Source of the DNA: a candidate division NPL-UPA2 bacterium
GTDB taxonomy: Bacteria; NPL-UPA2; JAGMAN01
Direction of reading: 5' to 3'
Length of the DNA: 6,559 nucleotides
Assembly: GCA_021129695.1 (NCBI GenBank)
Contig: JAJOKU010000029.1
Location: 1 to 6,559 of the forward strand
Part shown: positions 1-6,326 of the stretch, piece by piece
Numbering within the stretch: position 1 is the first letter of the stretch
How the letters are laid out: each line of letters opens with the position of its first letter
The notes under the pieces: generated by a model
Databases searched by the model: none
What the model was told of the DNA's origin: nothing
The model's input: the letters and a program-made list of their open reading frames with translations, nothing else
Position numbers and translations under genes: made by a program

Positions 1-2
1 TA

Positions 3-93
3 TTTCATTGTTTTCCGTCAGAATGGATACTGAATTTTTAATTTGTGCAACTACTGTACTGAGGAGAAATATCCATTAAAACAAGGATTGAAA
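3..93. repeat. Interrupted inverted repeat downstream of etfA
   Basis: Three blocks on the left arm are matched, in order, by complements on the right arm: TTTCA (3-7) with TGAAA (89-93), TTGTTTT (8-14) with AAAACAA (78-84), and AATGGATA (22-29) with TATCCATT (70-77). That is 20 paired bases with a 7-nt bulge on the left (15-21), a 4-nt bulge on the right (85-88) and a 40-nt loop. The right arm coincides with the CRISPR-repeat-like sequence, so the left arm may be a degenerate inverted copy of it. The stem is AT-rich and has no terminal U-run, so it is not a good intrinsic terminator. Confidence 0.4.
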
Positions 94-94
94 C
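71..94 (+). repeat. Solitary CRISPR-repeat-like sequence
   Basis: Read on the plus strand, this 24-nt sequence ends in GGATTGAAAC. It has the short internal inverted repeat ATCC (71-74) / GGAT (85-88) around an A-rich centre. ATTGAAAC is the well-known 3' end of many type I and type III CRISPR repeats, which becomes the 8-nt 5' handle of crRNAs. The repeat-like unit might begin further left, around 56-58, giving a normal length of about 37 nt. No second copy is visible: nothing resembling GATTGAAAC occurs in 1-64, where a previous repeat should end, nor to the right before the etfA stop at 127. No cas gene is present. It could be a relic of an array, a lone repeat, or chance resemblance. Confidence 0.4.
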
Positions 95-126
95 GCAGAT
101 GCAGGCTCTTCATCAGTTGAGGTATG

Positions 127-1317
127 TTATGAGAGGACCTCTTTGAATTTCTTGGTCAGGGCAGGGACGACCTGGAAGAGGTCGCCTACTATGCCATAGG
201 TAGCTACATTGAAGATGGGAGCGTTGGGGTCTTTGTTTATGGCCACGATGTTATCCGAGGACCTCATTCCTACCAGATGCTGAATGGCTCCTGAAATTCC
301 ACAGGCAATATATAACTTTGGTTGAACCGTCTTTCCGGTCTGACCGACTTGATGGTAGGAGGGAATCCAGTTAGCATCCACGGTGGCCCGTGATGCTCCC
401 ACTGCTCCACCTAACGCTTCCGCTAATCCCTCAATTAACTTAAAATTCTCTGGCTTTGCCAATCCCCTTCCGCCAGAGACGATAATCTCGGCTTCCTGCA
501 AATCAACTACCTTGGTCTCCTCCCGGATAATATCCAGGACTTTGGTAACTATATCTTCCTCACTGATCTTGGGACTGACCTTAATGACCTCTCCCTTTCG
601 AGAACTATCTGGACTGGGCTTTTTCATCACCTTAGGTCTTACCGTAGCCATCTGGGGACGATGACGAGTGCAGATGATAGTAGCCATGATATTTCCGCCG
701 AAGGCCGGCCGGGTCTGGCGCAGTAGTCTCCTCTCTTTATCTATGTCCAATCCAGTGCAGTCAGCGGTGAGGCCGGTCTGGATGCGAGCGGCTATACGGG
801 GAGCCAGTGACCTTCCTATAGTAGTTGCTCCAAAGAGAACTATCTCTGGCTTATGCTGACTTATTAAGTCTGTTAATACCCTGGTATAGATACCATATTG
901 ATAATGACACAGTTTTTTATCACTAACTAAATAGACCTTATCCGCTCCATAGCTGAGGAGCTCTTTGGCTTTAGTCTCCATACCATTTCCCAGGAGCACT
1001 GCGTGTAACTCTTCTCCTAAGTCATTGGCTAATTTCCTTCCCTCCCCTAATAGTTCCATGGTCACCGGCTGGAGCTTACCATCCCGCTGCTCGGCAAAGA
1101 CCCAGACTCCTCGGTAATTCTCCAAGCCCTCTGCAGGTTTCTCCTCCTTCCTTAGGAGAATAGCCTTAAAAGGGCAGACTTCTACACAGGCCCCGCAGAG
1201 ATTACAGTTCTCTAAGATCTTAGCCTTCTCGTCGACGATCTCTATTGCCCCAAAGGGACAGGCGGCAAGACACTTCTCACATCCAGTGCATCTATCAATG
1301 ATTATCTGAATAGACAT
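127..1317 (-). CDS. etfA: Electron transfer flavoprotein alpha subunit with N-terminal 2[4Fe-4S] ferredoxin domain
   Basis: This is the cytoplasmic FAD-carrying ETF subunit, which pairs with EtfB encoded just upstream. Residues 1-50 are a bacterial two-cluster ferredoxin: C10-C13-C16-C20P and C38-C41-C44-C48P. The EtfA N-terminal domain follows (about 68-235; LFGATTIGRSLAPRIAARI near 161-179). The C-terminal FAD domain (about 275-396) carries SGGRGL (281-286), GASRATVDA (307-315) and VGQTGKT to ACGISGAIQH (324-347). The ferredoxin extension is known from EtfA proteins of bifurcating complexes such as caffeyl-CoA reductase (CarE) of Acetobacterium woodii. Position 316 is Asn where I would expect Gly (DANW rather than DAGW). 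The ATG shares bases with the etfB stop (TAATG), with no strong Shine-Dalgarno, so translation is probably coupled. Bifurcation itself and the electron donor are inferred, because no dehydrogenase gene lies alongside. Confidence 0.95.
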   Translation of the reverse strand: MSIQIIIDRCTGCEKCLAACPFGAIEIVDEKAKILENCNLCGACVEVCPFKAILLRKEEKPAEGLENYRGVWVFAEQRDGKLQPVTMELLGEGRKLANDLGEELHAVLLGNGMETKAKELLSYGADKVYLVSDKKLCHYQYGIYTRVLTDLISQHKPEIVLFGATTIGRSLAPRIAARIQTGLTADCTGLDIDKERRLLRQTRPAFGGNIMATIICTRHRPQMATVRPKVMKKPSPDSSRKGEVIKVSPKISEEDIVTKVLDIIREETKVVDLQEAEIIVSGGRGLAKPENFKLIEGLAEALGGAVGASRATVDANWIPSYHQVGQTGKTVQPKLYIACGISGAIQHLVGMRSSDNIVAINKDPNAPIFNVATYGIVGDLFQVVPALTKKFKEVLS

Positions 1318-2108
1318 TAGATAACTTTAGCTTCCCTCAACCTGGTGACCAATGCTTCTACTTGTTCGGGGATGGTTCCCTCCAAGAGTTCCCCTTTGCC
1401 AGGCGGTTCGGGAGTGAAGATCTTTATGACCTGGGTAGGGGAACCGTTCAGGCCAGTTCTTCCTTCATCTAAATCAAGGTCAGTTGCTTTCCAGACAGGA
1501 ATCTCAGCCTTTCTTGCCTTTAATACACCCCGCATTGAAGGATAACGGGGCTCATTCATTTCCTTGGTGGCCGTTATGACGGCCGGCAACTTTGTCTCAA
1601 TTACCTCAAAAGCGTCTTCTAAGGTTCTCTGCGCCTTTACCTTGCCATTTTCAATCTCCACCTTCCGCACATAAGTTATCTGGGGCAGTCCCAGCCACTC
1701 AGCTACCCCCGGTCCCACCTGAGCGGTGTCTCCATCAATGGCTTGCTTGCCAAAGAGAATGAGGTCAAACTGACCTACCTTTTTAATGGCCGCCGCCAGA
1801 GTATAGGAAGTAGCCAGAGTATCGGCTCCCGCGAAGGCCGGGTCACTGAGCAGTATGGCTTCATCGGCCCCCATAGCTAAGGCTTTTCTAAGCGCCTCCT
1901 CTGCCTGGGGTGGACCCATAGTAATAACTGTTACTTTGCCCCCGTATTTTTCCTTCAGTAGAAGAGCTCCCTCAATGGCATTTTCATCAAATGGATTGAT
2001 GATGGAAGGAATCCCTTCCCGGATGAGAGTATTTGTCTCCTGATTTATTCTCACACTACTCAGGGATTCGGTATCCGGCACCTGCTTTATACAGACAATA
2101 ATGTTCAT
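1317..2108 (-). CDS. etfB: Electron transfer flavoprotein beta subunit
   Basis: This is the beta subunit of the ETF heterodimer, a 263-residue adenine-nucleotide-alpha-hydrolase-like fold that binds AMP, or a second FAD in bifurcating ETFs. It opens with the family signature MNIIVCIKQVPDT. INPFDENAIEGAL follows (about 37-49), and the nucleotide-binding motif GKQAIDGDTAQVGPG lies at 120-134. A longer reading starting at 2138 is possible but would add ten atypical residues ([10 protein letters not shown]) inside thrC. I chose the ATG at 2108 because homologues begin at MNI and it sits one base after the thrC stop (TGA-G-ATG). An AAGGAGA lies 12 nt upstream. It overlaps etfA by one base. ETF type (bifurcating or not) cannot be settled by eye, but the ferredoxin-fused partner favours a ferredoxin-linked role. 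Confidence 0.94.
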   Translation of the reverse strand: MNIIVCIKQVPDTESLSSVRINQETNTLIREGIPSIINPFDENAIEGALLLKEKYGGKVTVITMGPPQAEEALRKALAMGADEAILLSDPAFAGADTLATSYTLAAAIKKVGQFDLILFGKQAIDGDTAQVGPGVAEWLGLPQITYVRKVEIENGKVKAQRTLEDAFEVIETKLPAVITATKEMNEPRYPSMRGVLKARKAEIPVWKATDLDLDEGRTGLNGSPTQVIKIFTPEPPGKGELLEGTIPEQVEALVTRLREAKVI

Positions 2109-2109
2109 C

Positions 2110-3186
2110 TCAAAAACCAATCTCCTTGAGAACAGCATCCACCTGGGCAGGAATTATAACTGGCTCTCCCACCACCTTTACTGCCCGATCTGGGTCCTTC
2201 AGTCCATGCCCGGTGAGAATACAGACTATGCATGTCCCTGGCTCAAAGTAACCTTGCCCGCTAAGCTTAATGAGCCCCGCAACTCCGGCGGCGGAAGCTG
2301 GCTCCACAAAAACTCCTTCTAAGTTAGCTAACATTTTATAGGCATTGATAATTTCTTCATCGGTCACCATATCAATCATCCCGCCCGATTCATCCCGGGC
2401 CGCTTCTGCTCTTTTCCAACTGGCCGGGTTACCAATTCTAATAGCAGTAGCAATCGTTTCCGGGTTTTCGATGGGATGACCCCTGACAATGGGAGCAGCT
2501 CCTTCTGCCTGAAAACCCATCATCTTAGGGAGCTTATTTGCTTTACCAGCCTTATGGTACTCCTTATATCCTTCCCAGTAAGCGGTGATATTCCCGGCAT
2601 TTCCCACGGGCATGAATTGATAATCGGGTGAATCACCCAGGGCATCAATGATTTCAAAGGCGGCTGTCTTCTGCCCCTCAATCCGATTGGGGTTGAGGGA
2701 ATTAACTAAGGTAATGGGATATTTACACGTAAGAGTGCTGCAAGCGGAGGTAATCTCTCTTACCAGATTCAGGGCATCATCGAAATTTCCCTCTATGGCC
2801 AAAACCTTAGCCCCATGCATGAGAGCCTGGGCCAGCTTCCCTAAGGCAATGGCCCCTTTGGGAATAAGCACCACGCACTTCATCTTGCCCCGAGCGGCAT
2901 AGGCCGCCGCCGAGGCAGAAGTGTTCCCGGTAGAAGCGCACATCACTGCCTTTGAGCCTTCCTCCAGGGCTTTTGAGACAGCTACCGTCATCCCCCTGTC
3001 TTTAAAGGAGCCAGTGGGGTTCAGTCCATCATACTTGAGATAAACTTCCACATCCTGGCCGAGGGCCTCAACTAAATTCTCCGCCTTTAGGAGAGGAGTA
3101 TTTCCCTCCTTTAAAGTCACTACCGGTGTCCTCTCAGTGACCGGCAAATATTCTCTATACTTGTCAATTACCCCTTTATAGATCAT
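2110..3186 (-). CDS. thrC: Threonine synthase (PLP-dependent)
   Basis: It converts O-phospho-L-homoserine to threonine plus phosphate in the cytoplasm, the last step of threonine synthesis. It is a fold-type II PLP enzyme of 358 residues, matching the short bacterial threonine synthase class. EGNTPLL is at 27-33. The PLP lysine is K62 in [10 protein letters not shown] (56-65), the substrate-binding STGNTSAS loop is at 85-92, and the PLP-phosphate loop PVGNAGN is at 193-199. VEPASAAG and [10 protein letters not shown] follow near the C-terminus. The whole-length similarity pattern fits threonine synthase better than threonine dehydratase or cysteine synthase, and the hom neighbour supports this. 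Its ATG overlaps the hom stop by four bases (ATGA) and only a weak ribosome site precedes it, so it is probably coupled to hom. Homoserine kinase, needed to make its substrate, is not in the window. Confidence 0.95.
   Translation of the reverse strand: MIYKGVIDKYREYLPVTERTPVVTLKEGNTPLLKAENLVEALGQDVEVYLKYDGLNPTGSFKDRGMTVAVSKALEEGSKAVMCASTGNTSASAAAYAARGKMKCVVLIPKGAIALGKLAQALMHGAKVLAIEGNFDDALNLVREITSACSTLTCKYPITLVNSLNPNRIEGQKTAAFEIIDALGDSPDYQFMPVGNAGNITAYWEGYKEYHKAGKANKLPKMMGFQAEGAAPIVRGHPIENPETIATAIRIGNPASWKRAEAARDESGGMIDMVTDEEIINAYKMLANLEGVFVEPASAAGVAGLIKLSGQGYFEPGTCIVCILTGHGLKDPDRAVKVVGEPVIIPAQVDAVLKEIGF
2121..2127 (-). promoter_or_regulatory. Probable Shine-Dalgarno site for etfB
   Basis: AAGGAGA inside the end of thrC precedes the etfB ATG (2108) by 12 nt. 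The spacing is a little long, but the site supports the 2108 start over the one at 2138, which lies upstream of it. Confidence 0.5.
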
Positions 3187-4481
3187 CCTGATTCCACTCG
3201 AATGAGCATGGTCTTAGCTTTGACCGCTGGAAGATTATCAACCTTTTTCAGAGCCAGGCGAATAGCTTTTTCTTTCGCCTCATGGGTCATCATGACGATG
3301 GGAACGATATCCCCCTCCTTCCTCTCCTTCTGAATGACCGAGGCGATGGAGATATCATTCTGGCCGAGGATGCCAGATATCTCCGCCAGTACTCCTGGCT
3401 GATCCACCACAGAAAAACGGAAATAGTATCTTGACTGGCTCTCCTCCATTGGTCTTATCCTTTTGCTAGATGAGTATCTAATCACTGGAACTCGACCCGG
3501 GGAACCAGAGAGAAGATTGCGAGCTAAATCCACTACATCGGCGGCCACCGCACTTGCGGTGGGCATCTGTCCTGCTCCCTGACCGTAGACAAGCATCTCA
3601 CCAATACAGTCTCCTCTGAGGTAACAGGCATTGAAGATTCCGCTCACTGAGGAGAGAAGATGATCTTGAGGAAGCAAAGTGGGATGCACTCTAACCTCTA
3701 TCTCCTCATCACCTACTTCCTTAGCAATGGCCAGCAGCTTGATGGAGTAGCCAAACTGGCTGGCATACTGGATATCGCGGGCAGTGATCCCGGCTATTCC
3801 CTCTACATAGAGATCGCTTATCCTTACCTTTGTCCCGAAGCCGATGGAGGCTAAAATAGCTAACTTATGAGCCGAATCTATTCCTTCGGTGTCCATGGCT
3901 GGGTCAGCCTCTGCATATCTCAGTCTCTTTGCCTCCGAAAGGGCCTCCTGCAAACTGGAACCCTCCCGGCTCATCCGGGACAGAATATAGTTGGCCGTGC
4001 CGTTGATAATCCCTAGGATAGAGTGGAGGCGATTAGCTACCAGGCCCTCTTTGAGAATCTTGATAATGGGCATCCCTCCGCCCACGCTTCCCTCGAAGTA
4101 AACATCCACCCCGCCGCGGCGAGCTACCTCAAATATCTCCTCCCCGTGCTCAGCTAAAAGGGCTTTATTGGCGGTGACCACATGCTTCCCGCCCTTTATC
4201 GCCTCTAAAATATAGGTCTTGGCGGGCTCATCTCCCCCAATCAGCTCCACAATTATGTCGATCTCAGGGTCATTGAGGAGAGCTTTAACATCGGTGGTGA
4301 GAATTTTCCTATCTACTTCCACTGAGCGTGGGGAGACAATGTCTTTATCGGCAATGGCCTTGATTTGCAGCTCCCCCCTCAATCTCTCTTTGATAACAGA
4401 TGCATTACTTTTAAGGACCTTGACCAGACCCACTCCAACCGTTCCAAATCCAACCAAACCAACATTTATCGTCCTCTTCAT
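3183..4481 (-). CDS. hom: Homoserine dehydrogenase with C-terminal ACT domain
   Basis: It reduces aspartate semialdehyde to homoserine with NAD(P)H, the branch point toward threonine and methionine. The 432 residues comprise a Rossmann domain with the dinucleotide motif GFGTVG (11-16), TANKALLA (103-110) with conserved K106, the catalytic/substrate domain with [10 protein letters not shown] (131-140), NGTANYIL (160-167), [16 protein letters not shown] (192-207; probable catalytic K206), and a C-terminal ACT domain (about 352-428; [13 protein letters not shown] at 360-372). ACT-bearing homoserine dehydrogenases are commonly feedback-inhibited by threonine; that is family knowledge, not shown here. 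There is no fused aspartokinase. Its ATG overlaps the aminotransferase stop (ATGA), and AGAGGTC (4485-4491) gives a reasonable ribosome site. Confidence 0.96.
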   Translation of the reverse strand: MKRTINVGLVGFGTVGVGLVKVLKSNASVIKERLRGELQIKAIADKDIVSPRSVEVDRKILTTDVKALLNDPEIDIIVELIGGDEPAKTYILEAIKGGKHVVTANKALLAEHGEEIFEVARRGGVDVYFEGSVGGGMPIIKILKEGLVANRLHSILGIINGTANYILSRMSREGSSLQEALSEAKRLRYAEADPAMDTEGIDSAHKLAILASIGFGTKVRISDLYVEGIAGITARDIQYASQFGYSIKLLAIAKEVGDEEIEVRVHPTLLPQDHLLSSVSGIFNACYLRGDCIGEMLVYGQGAGQMPTASAVAADVVDLARNLLSGSPGRVPVIRYSSSKRIRPMEESQSRYYFRFSVVDQPGVLAEISGILGQNDISIASVIQKERKEGDIVPIVMMTHEAKEKAIRLALKKVDNLPAVKAKTMLIRVESG

Positions 4482-5644
4482 AATGACCTCTTTATTCCCC
4501 TCACTGCCTGGCGGAGGCGATGCTCATTCTCTACCAGAGCAAATCTCACATAACCTTCCCCATAGCTTCCAAAGCCTATTCCCGGAGCCACGGCTACTTC
4601 TGCCTTCTTCAAAAGCAGTGAGGAGAATTTCATTGAGCCCATCTTCCTGAACCTATCTGGAATGGGAGCCCAGAGATACATGGTCGCCTTAGGAGTGGGC
4701 ACCGACCAGCCAATTCTATTTAAACCACTGACCAAAATGTCTCTTCTTTTGCGATAAGTCTCAGCTACATCCTCCACGCAGTCCTGGGAGCCACGCAGAG
4801 CAACGATGGAGGCTACCTGAATGGGAGTGAATATGCCGTAGTCATAGTATCCCTTTATCTTGACCAGGGCCTCCAGTATCTTCCGATTACCGAGGGCAAA
4901 TCCCACTCTCCAGCCAGCCATATTATAGCTCTTGGACATGGTGTAGAACTCAATTCCCACCTGCTTGGCCCCTTTGGCCTGTAAAAAGCTGGGGGCTTTG
5001 TAACCATCAAAGCATATTTCCGAATAGGCTAAATCGTGAATGACAATTATCTTCTCCTTTTTAGCAAAACGGACCAATTCTTGAAAAAAGGGCAAATCCA
5101 CCACCTGGGTGGTCGGATTATGAGGATAACTTAATATAATAACTCTGGGCTTAGGATAACTCTCAGAAACAATCTTAGATAAATCGGGAATGAAGTTCCG
5201 CTCTTCAGTTAAAGGGAGACTGACTAAATTACCTCCGGCAATGACCACAGCGTAGAGATAAGCTGGGTAGGTTGGGTCCTGAACGACGACGACATCTCCT
5301 CGATTCAGAATGGCAAGAGCAAGATGGCTTATACCTTCCTTTGACCCAATGGTCACTACTGCCTCTCTCTCTGGGTCGAGAAGGACCCCAAATCTCCTTT
5401 CATACCATTCACAGATGGCCTTTCTCAAGTGCACAATCCCCTTTGAAGCTGAATAGCGGTGAGCCTTTGGATCGTGGGCCACCTGGCAAAGTTTCTCGAT
5501 AATGTGACCAGCCGGTGGACGGTCTGGATTGCCCATGCCCAGATCAATCACATCTATCCCTCTGCGTCTTGCCTCCAGCTTCTCCTCACTTATCCGACCG
5601 AACATATAAGGAGGAAGTCGCGATATTCTCTCTGACTCTACCAT
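4478..5644 (-). CDS. alaC: AlaC-type class I/II aminotransferase
   Basis: It is a cytoplasmic PLP fold-type I aminotransferase. The opening RISRLPPYMF, the DLGMGNPD stretch, TIGSKEG, HDLAYSEI, SKSYNMAGWRVGF and PGIGFGSYGEGYVRFAL closely resemble E. coli AlaC (glutamate-pyruvate transaminase) along the full length. The related LL-diaminopimelate aminotransferase family is the main alternative, so the true amino acid is uncertain. Counting from the ATG at 5644 (388 residues), the PLP lysine is K238, the pyridine-contacting residues are N176, D204 and Y207, and the carboxylate-binding arginine is R367. A TTG at 5653 would add three residues and overlap the lipoyl gene by eight bases. I prefer the ATG, which starts one base after the upstream stop. 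No Shine-Dalgarno is evident for either, so coupling is likely. alaC-hom-thrC neighbourhoods are common in anaerobic bacteria. Confidence 0.9.
   Translation of the reverse strand: MVESERISRLPPYMFGRISEEKLEARRRGIDVIDLGMGNPDRPPAGHIIEKLCQVAHDPKAHRYSASKGIVHLRKAICEWYERRFGVLLDPEREAVVTIGSKEGISHLALAILNRGDVVVVQDPTYPAYLYAVVIAGGNLVSLPLTEERNFIPDLSKIVSESYPKPRVIILSYPHNPTTQVVDLPFFQELVRFAKKEKIIVIHDLAYSEICFDGYKAPSFLQAKGAKQVGIEFYTMSKSYNMAGWRVGFALGNRKILEALVKIKGYYDYGIFTPIQVASIVALRGSQDCVEDVAETYRKRRDILVSGLNRIGWSVPTPKATMYLWAPIPDRFRKMGSMKFSSLLLKKAEVAVAPGIGFGSYGEGYVRFALVENEHRLRQAVRGIKRSL
4485..4491 (-). promoter_or_regulatory. Probable Shine-Dalgarno site for hom
   Basis: AGAGGTC, inside the last codons of the aminotransferase gene, lies three bases before the hom ATG (4481), with its AGAGG core five to six bases away. 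This is a usable ribosome site that supports the ATGA-overlap start. Confidence 0.5.
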
Positions 5645-5645
5645 A

Positions 5646-5882
5646 TTATTCAATAGTCGCTAACTTCTGTCCCACCTTGACTGTCTCCCCTTCCTCAGCT
5701 GAGATTTCTTTTAAGGTCCCGGAAGTGGGAGAAGGTACATTGAAGGTGGCTTTATCGGTGGTCATCTCCACCAGATCTTCACCCTCCTTCACCTCATCTC
5801 CTTCCTGATGGAGCCAGTAGGAGACAGTTGCCTCATCAACCTCTTCGCCCAACTCTGGCAAAACTACTTCCTTAGCCCGCAT
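5646..5882 (-). CDS. Free-standing lipoyl (biotinyl/lipoyl-like) domain protein
   Basis: The whole 78-residue protein is one lipoyl-attachment domain of the 2-oxoacid dehydrogenase E2 type. It begins with a VVLPELGEEVDEATVSYWL strand region (6-24), has the QEGDEVKEGEDL turn, then the attachment hairpin EMTTDKATFNVPSP (39-52) with K44 as the probable lipoylated lysine, and closes with the EGETVKVGQKLATIE half. DKA rather than MKM around the lysine points to lipoate, not biotin. There is no linker, peripheral-subunit-binding domain or acyltransferase core, so this is a carrier only, of normal size for an isolated domain. It is the first gene of the cluster and has the only strong ribosome site. 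No E1, E2 core, E3, lipoate ligase or glycine-cleavage gene is adjacent, so its partner is unknown. Confidence 0.88.
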   Translation of the reverse strand: MRAKEVVLPELGEEVDEATVSYWLHQEGDEVKEGEDLVEMTTDKATFNVPSPTSGTLKEISAEEGETVKVGQKLATIE

Positions 5883-5890
5883 TATTCATA

Positions 5891-5895
5891 CCTCC
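5891..5895 (-). promoter_or_regulatory. Shine-Dalgarno site of the first gene
   Basis: GGAGG on the minus strand lies 8 nt before the ATG at 5882. An out-of-frame ATG at 5889 is only one base from GGAGG and would encode just five codons, so the ATG at 5882 is the start. This is the clearest ribosome site in the window. Confidence 0.85.
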
Positions 5896-5938
5896 GTTGA
5901 AATTGGAGCAGGTCGGGCTACCCCGCAATCTTTCCCCA

Positions 5939-5967
5939 CCACTTTGCTTCGCAAAGCGAAGCAGTGG
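5939..5967. repeat. Hairpin 1 (7 bp apical stem, 3-nt loop)
   Basis: GCTTCGC (5946-5952) pairs with GCGAAGC (5956-5962) around loop AAA. Beyond a 2-nt bulge (5944-5945), CCACT (5939-5943) pairs with AGTGG (5963-5967). All 12 pairs are Watson-Crick. No U-run follows on the minus strand, so it does not look like an intrinsic terminator. Confidence 0.75.
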
Positions 5968-5983
5968 GGATGCGGCCCTCCGC

Positions 5984-6009
5984 CCTGAGGAATGCATAGC
6001 ATTCCCAGG
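5984..6009. repeat. Hairpin 2 (7 bp apical stem, 3-nt loop)
   Basis: GGAATGC (5989-5995) pairs with GCATTCC (5999-6005) around loop ATA. CCTG (5984-5987) pairs with CAGG (6006-6009) beyond a single bulged A (5988). There are 11 Watson-Crick pairs in all. The geometry is the same as hairpin 1 but the sequence is unrelated. Confidence 0.75.
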
Positions 6010-6016
6010 ATAAAGT

Positions 6017-6042
6017 CCCCGAAATCCCTTGGATTTCAGGGG
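6017..6042. repeat. Hairpin 3 (7 bp apical stem, 3-nt loop)
   Basis: GAAATCC (6021-6027) pairs with GGATTTC (6031-6037) around loop CTT. CCCC (6017-6020) pairs with GGGG (6039-6042) beyond one bulged A (6038). The GGGG arm can alternatively pair with 6090-6093; see the competing structure. Confidence 0.75.
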
Positions 6043-6093
6043 AGGTGGATTACTTTAAGTAATCCAGGTTAGCCAAATCTCGCTCACCTCCCC
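6039..6093. repeat. Alternative stem competing with hairpin 3
   Basis: GGGGAGGTG (6039-6047) is exactly complementary to CACCTCCCC (6085-6093), a 9-bp stem around hairpin 4. It uses the same GGGG that closes hairpin 3, so the two folds exclude each other. On the minus-strand RNA the 6093-6085 arm reads GGGGAGGTG, which resembles a ribosome site. Confidence 0.5.
6047..6065. repeat. Hairpin 4 (8 bp stem, 3-nt loop)
   Basis: GGATTACT (6047-6054) pairs perfectly with AGTAATCC (6058-6065) around loop TTA. It lies only four bases beyond hairpin 3 and is enclosed by the alternative long-range stem 6039-6047 / 6085-6093. Confidence 0.7.
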
Positions 6094-6127
6094 AGTAAAC
6101 CGTATTCGCCGAAGCTCACTATGGCAC

Positions 6128-6170
6128 AAGGAAATTCGTCGGCCTGCCTGCGGCGGGTCCTCATTTCCTT
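6128..6170. repeat. Hairpin 5 (compound, 8 + 8 bp, 3-nt loop)
   Basis: The outer arms AAGGAAAT (6128-6135) and ATTTCCTT (6163-6170) are perfectly complementary. Inside, GGCCTGCC (6141-6148) pairs with GGCGGGTC (6152-6159) around loop TGC. Two of these inner pairs are G-U on the plus strand and become mismatches on the minus strand, so the inner part folds better in plus-strand RNA. Confidence 0.6.
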
Positions 6171-6184
6171 CCCTAAGGAGCTCT

Positions 6185-6216
6185 GCCCCTCGGGCGGCGT
6201 GTCCTTCGGACTCGCC
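6185..6216. repeat. Two adjacent small hairpins with 3-nt loops
   Basis: GCCC (6185-6188) pairs with GGGC (6192-6195) around CTC. Immediately next, GTCC (6201-6204) pairs with GGAC (6208-6211) around TTC, and after a T/T mismatch GGCG (6196-6199) pairs with CGCC (6213-6216). The stems are short, but the 3-nt loop and second arm recur here. Confidence 0.5.
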
Positions 6217-6226
6217 TGTCACCCCA

Positions 6227-6256
6227 TATGGGAGAAACCAGATTGTTTCCCCCATA
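6227..6256 (-). repeat. Hairpin 8 (stem of 12 pairs on the minus strand, 6-nt loop)
   Basis: TATGGG (6227-6232) pairs with CCCATA (6251-6256), and GAAAC (6234-6238) pairs with GTTTC (6245-6249). The A6233/C6250 mismatch on the plus strand becomes a U-G wobble in minus-strand RNA, so the stem is continuous in the operon's own transcript. CCCATATGGG at 6223-6232 is also a 10-bp palindrome. Confidence 0.6.
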
Positions 6257-6297
6257 CACCCCCCTAATCCTATAGTAAAGTTGGTTCTTCTCCAAAA

Positions 6298-6326
6298 AGT
6301 GTAGTTATCCACAGAGAGTTGCTCAA
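6298..6326 (-). promoter_or_regulatory. Candidate sigma-70-type promoter (weak)
   Basis: On the minus strand TTGAGC (6326-6321) and TACACT (6303-6298) are separated by 17 nt; each matches consensus at four of six positions. The DnaA box lies in the spacer and the -35 overlaps hairpin 9. If used, the transcript would have a leader of roughly 400 nt carrying the hairpins. Other weak candidates exist in the AT-rich part, for example TATAAG at 6387-6382. Confidence 0.2.
6305..6313 (+). promoter_or_regulatory. Consensus DnaA box
   Basis: TTATCCACA is an exact match to the strongest DnaA-binding 9-mer known from E. coli. It stands 40-50 bases from the AT-rich repeat region. I found no second good box nearby, so it may be an isolated site or chance. 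Confidence 0.4.

Noticed and set aside
1..126. Intrinsic terminator for the operon
   Set aside because: No GC-rich stem followed by a U-run is present on the minus strand; the only sizeable inverted repeat is AT-rich with a 40-nt loop.
2109..2138. Longer etfB start at 2138
   Set aside because: It would add ten residues not found in the family and lie deep in thrC; the ATG at 2108 matches the conserved N-terminus.
383..2322. Several plus-strand open frames of 60-93 codons opposite etfA and etfB
   Set aside because: They are antisense to well-conserved genes, lack ribosome sites and show no protein-family motifs.
2648..5808. Plus-strand open frames opposite thrC, hom, the aminotransferase and the lipoyl gene, up to 143 codons
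   Set aside because: They are shadows of conserved minus-strand genes; serine/proline-rich translations without motifs.
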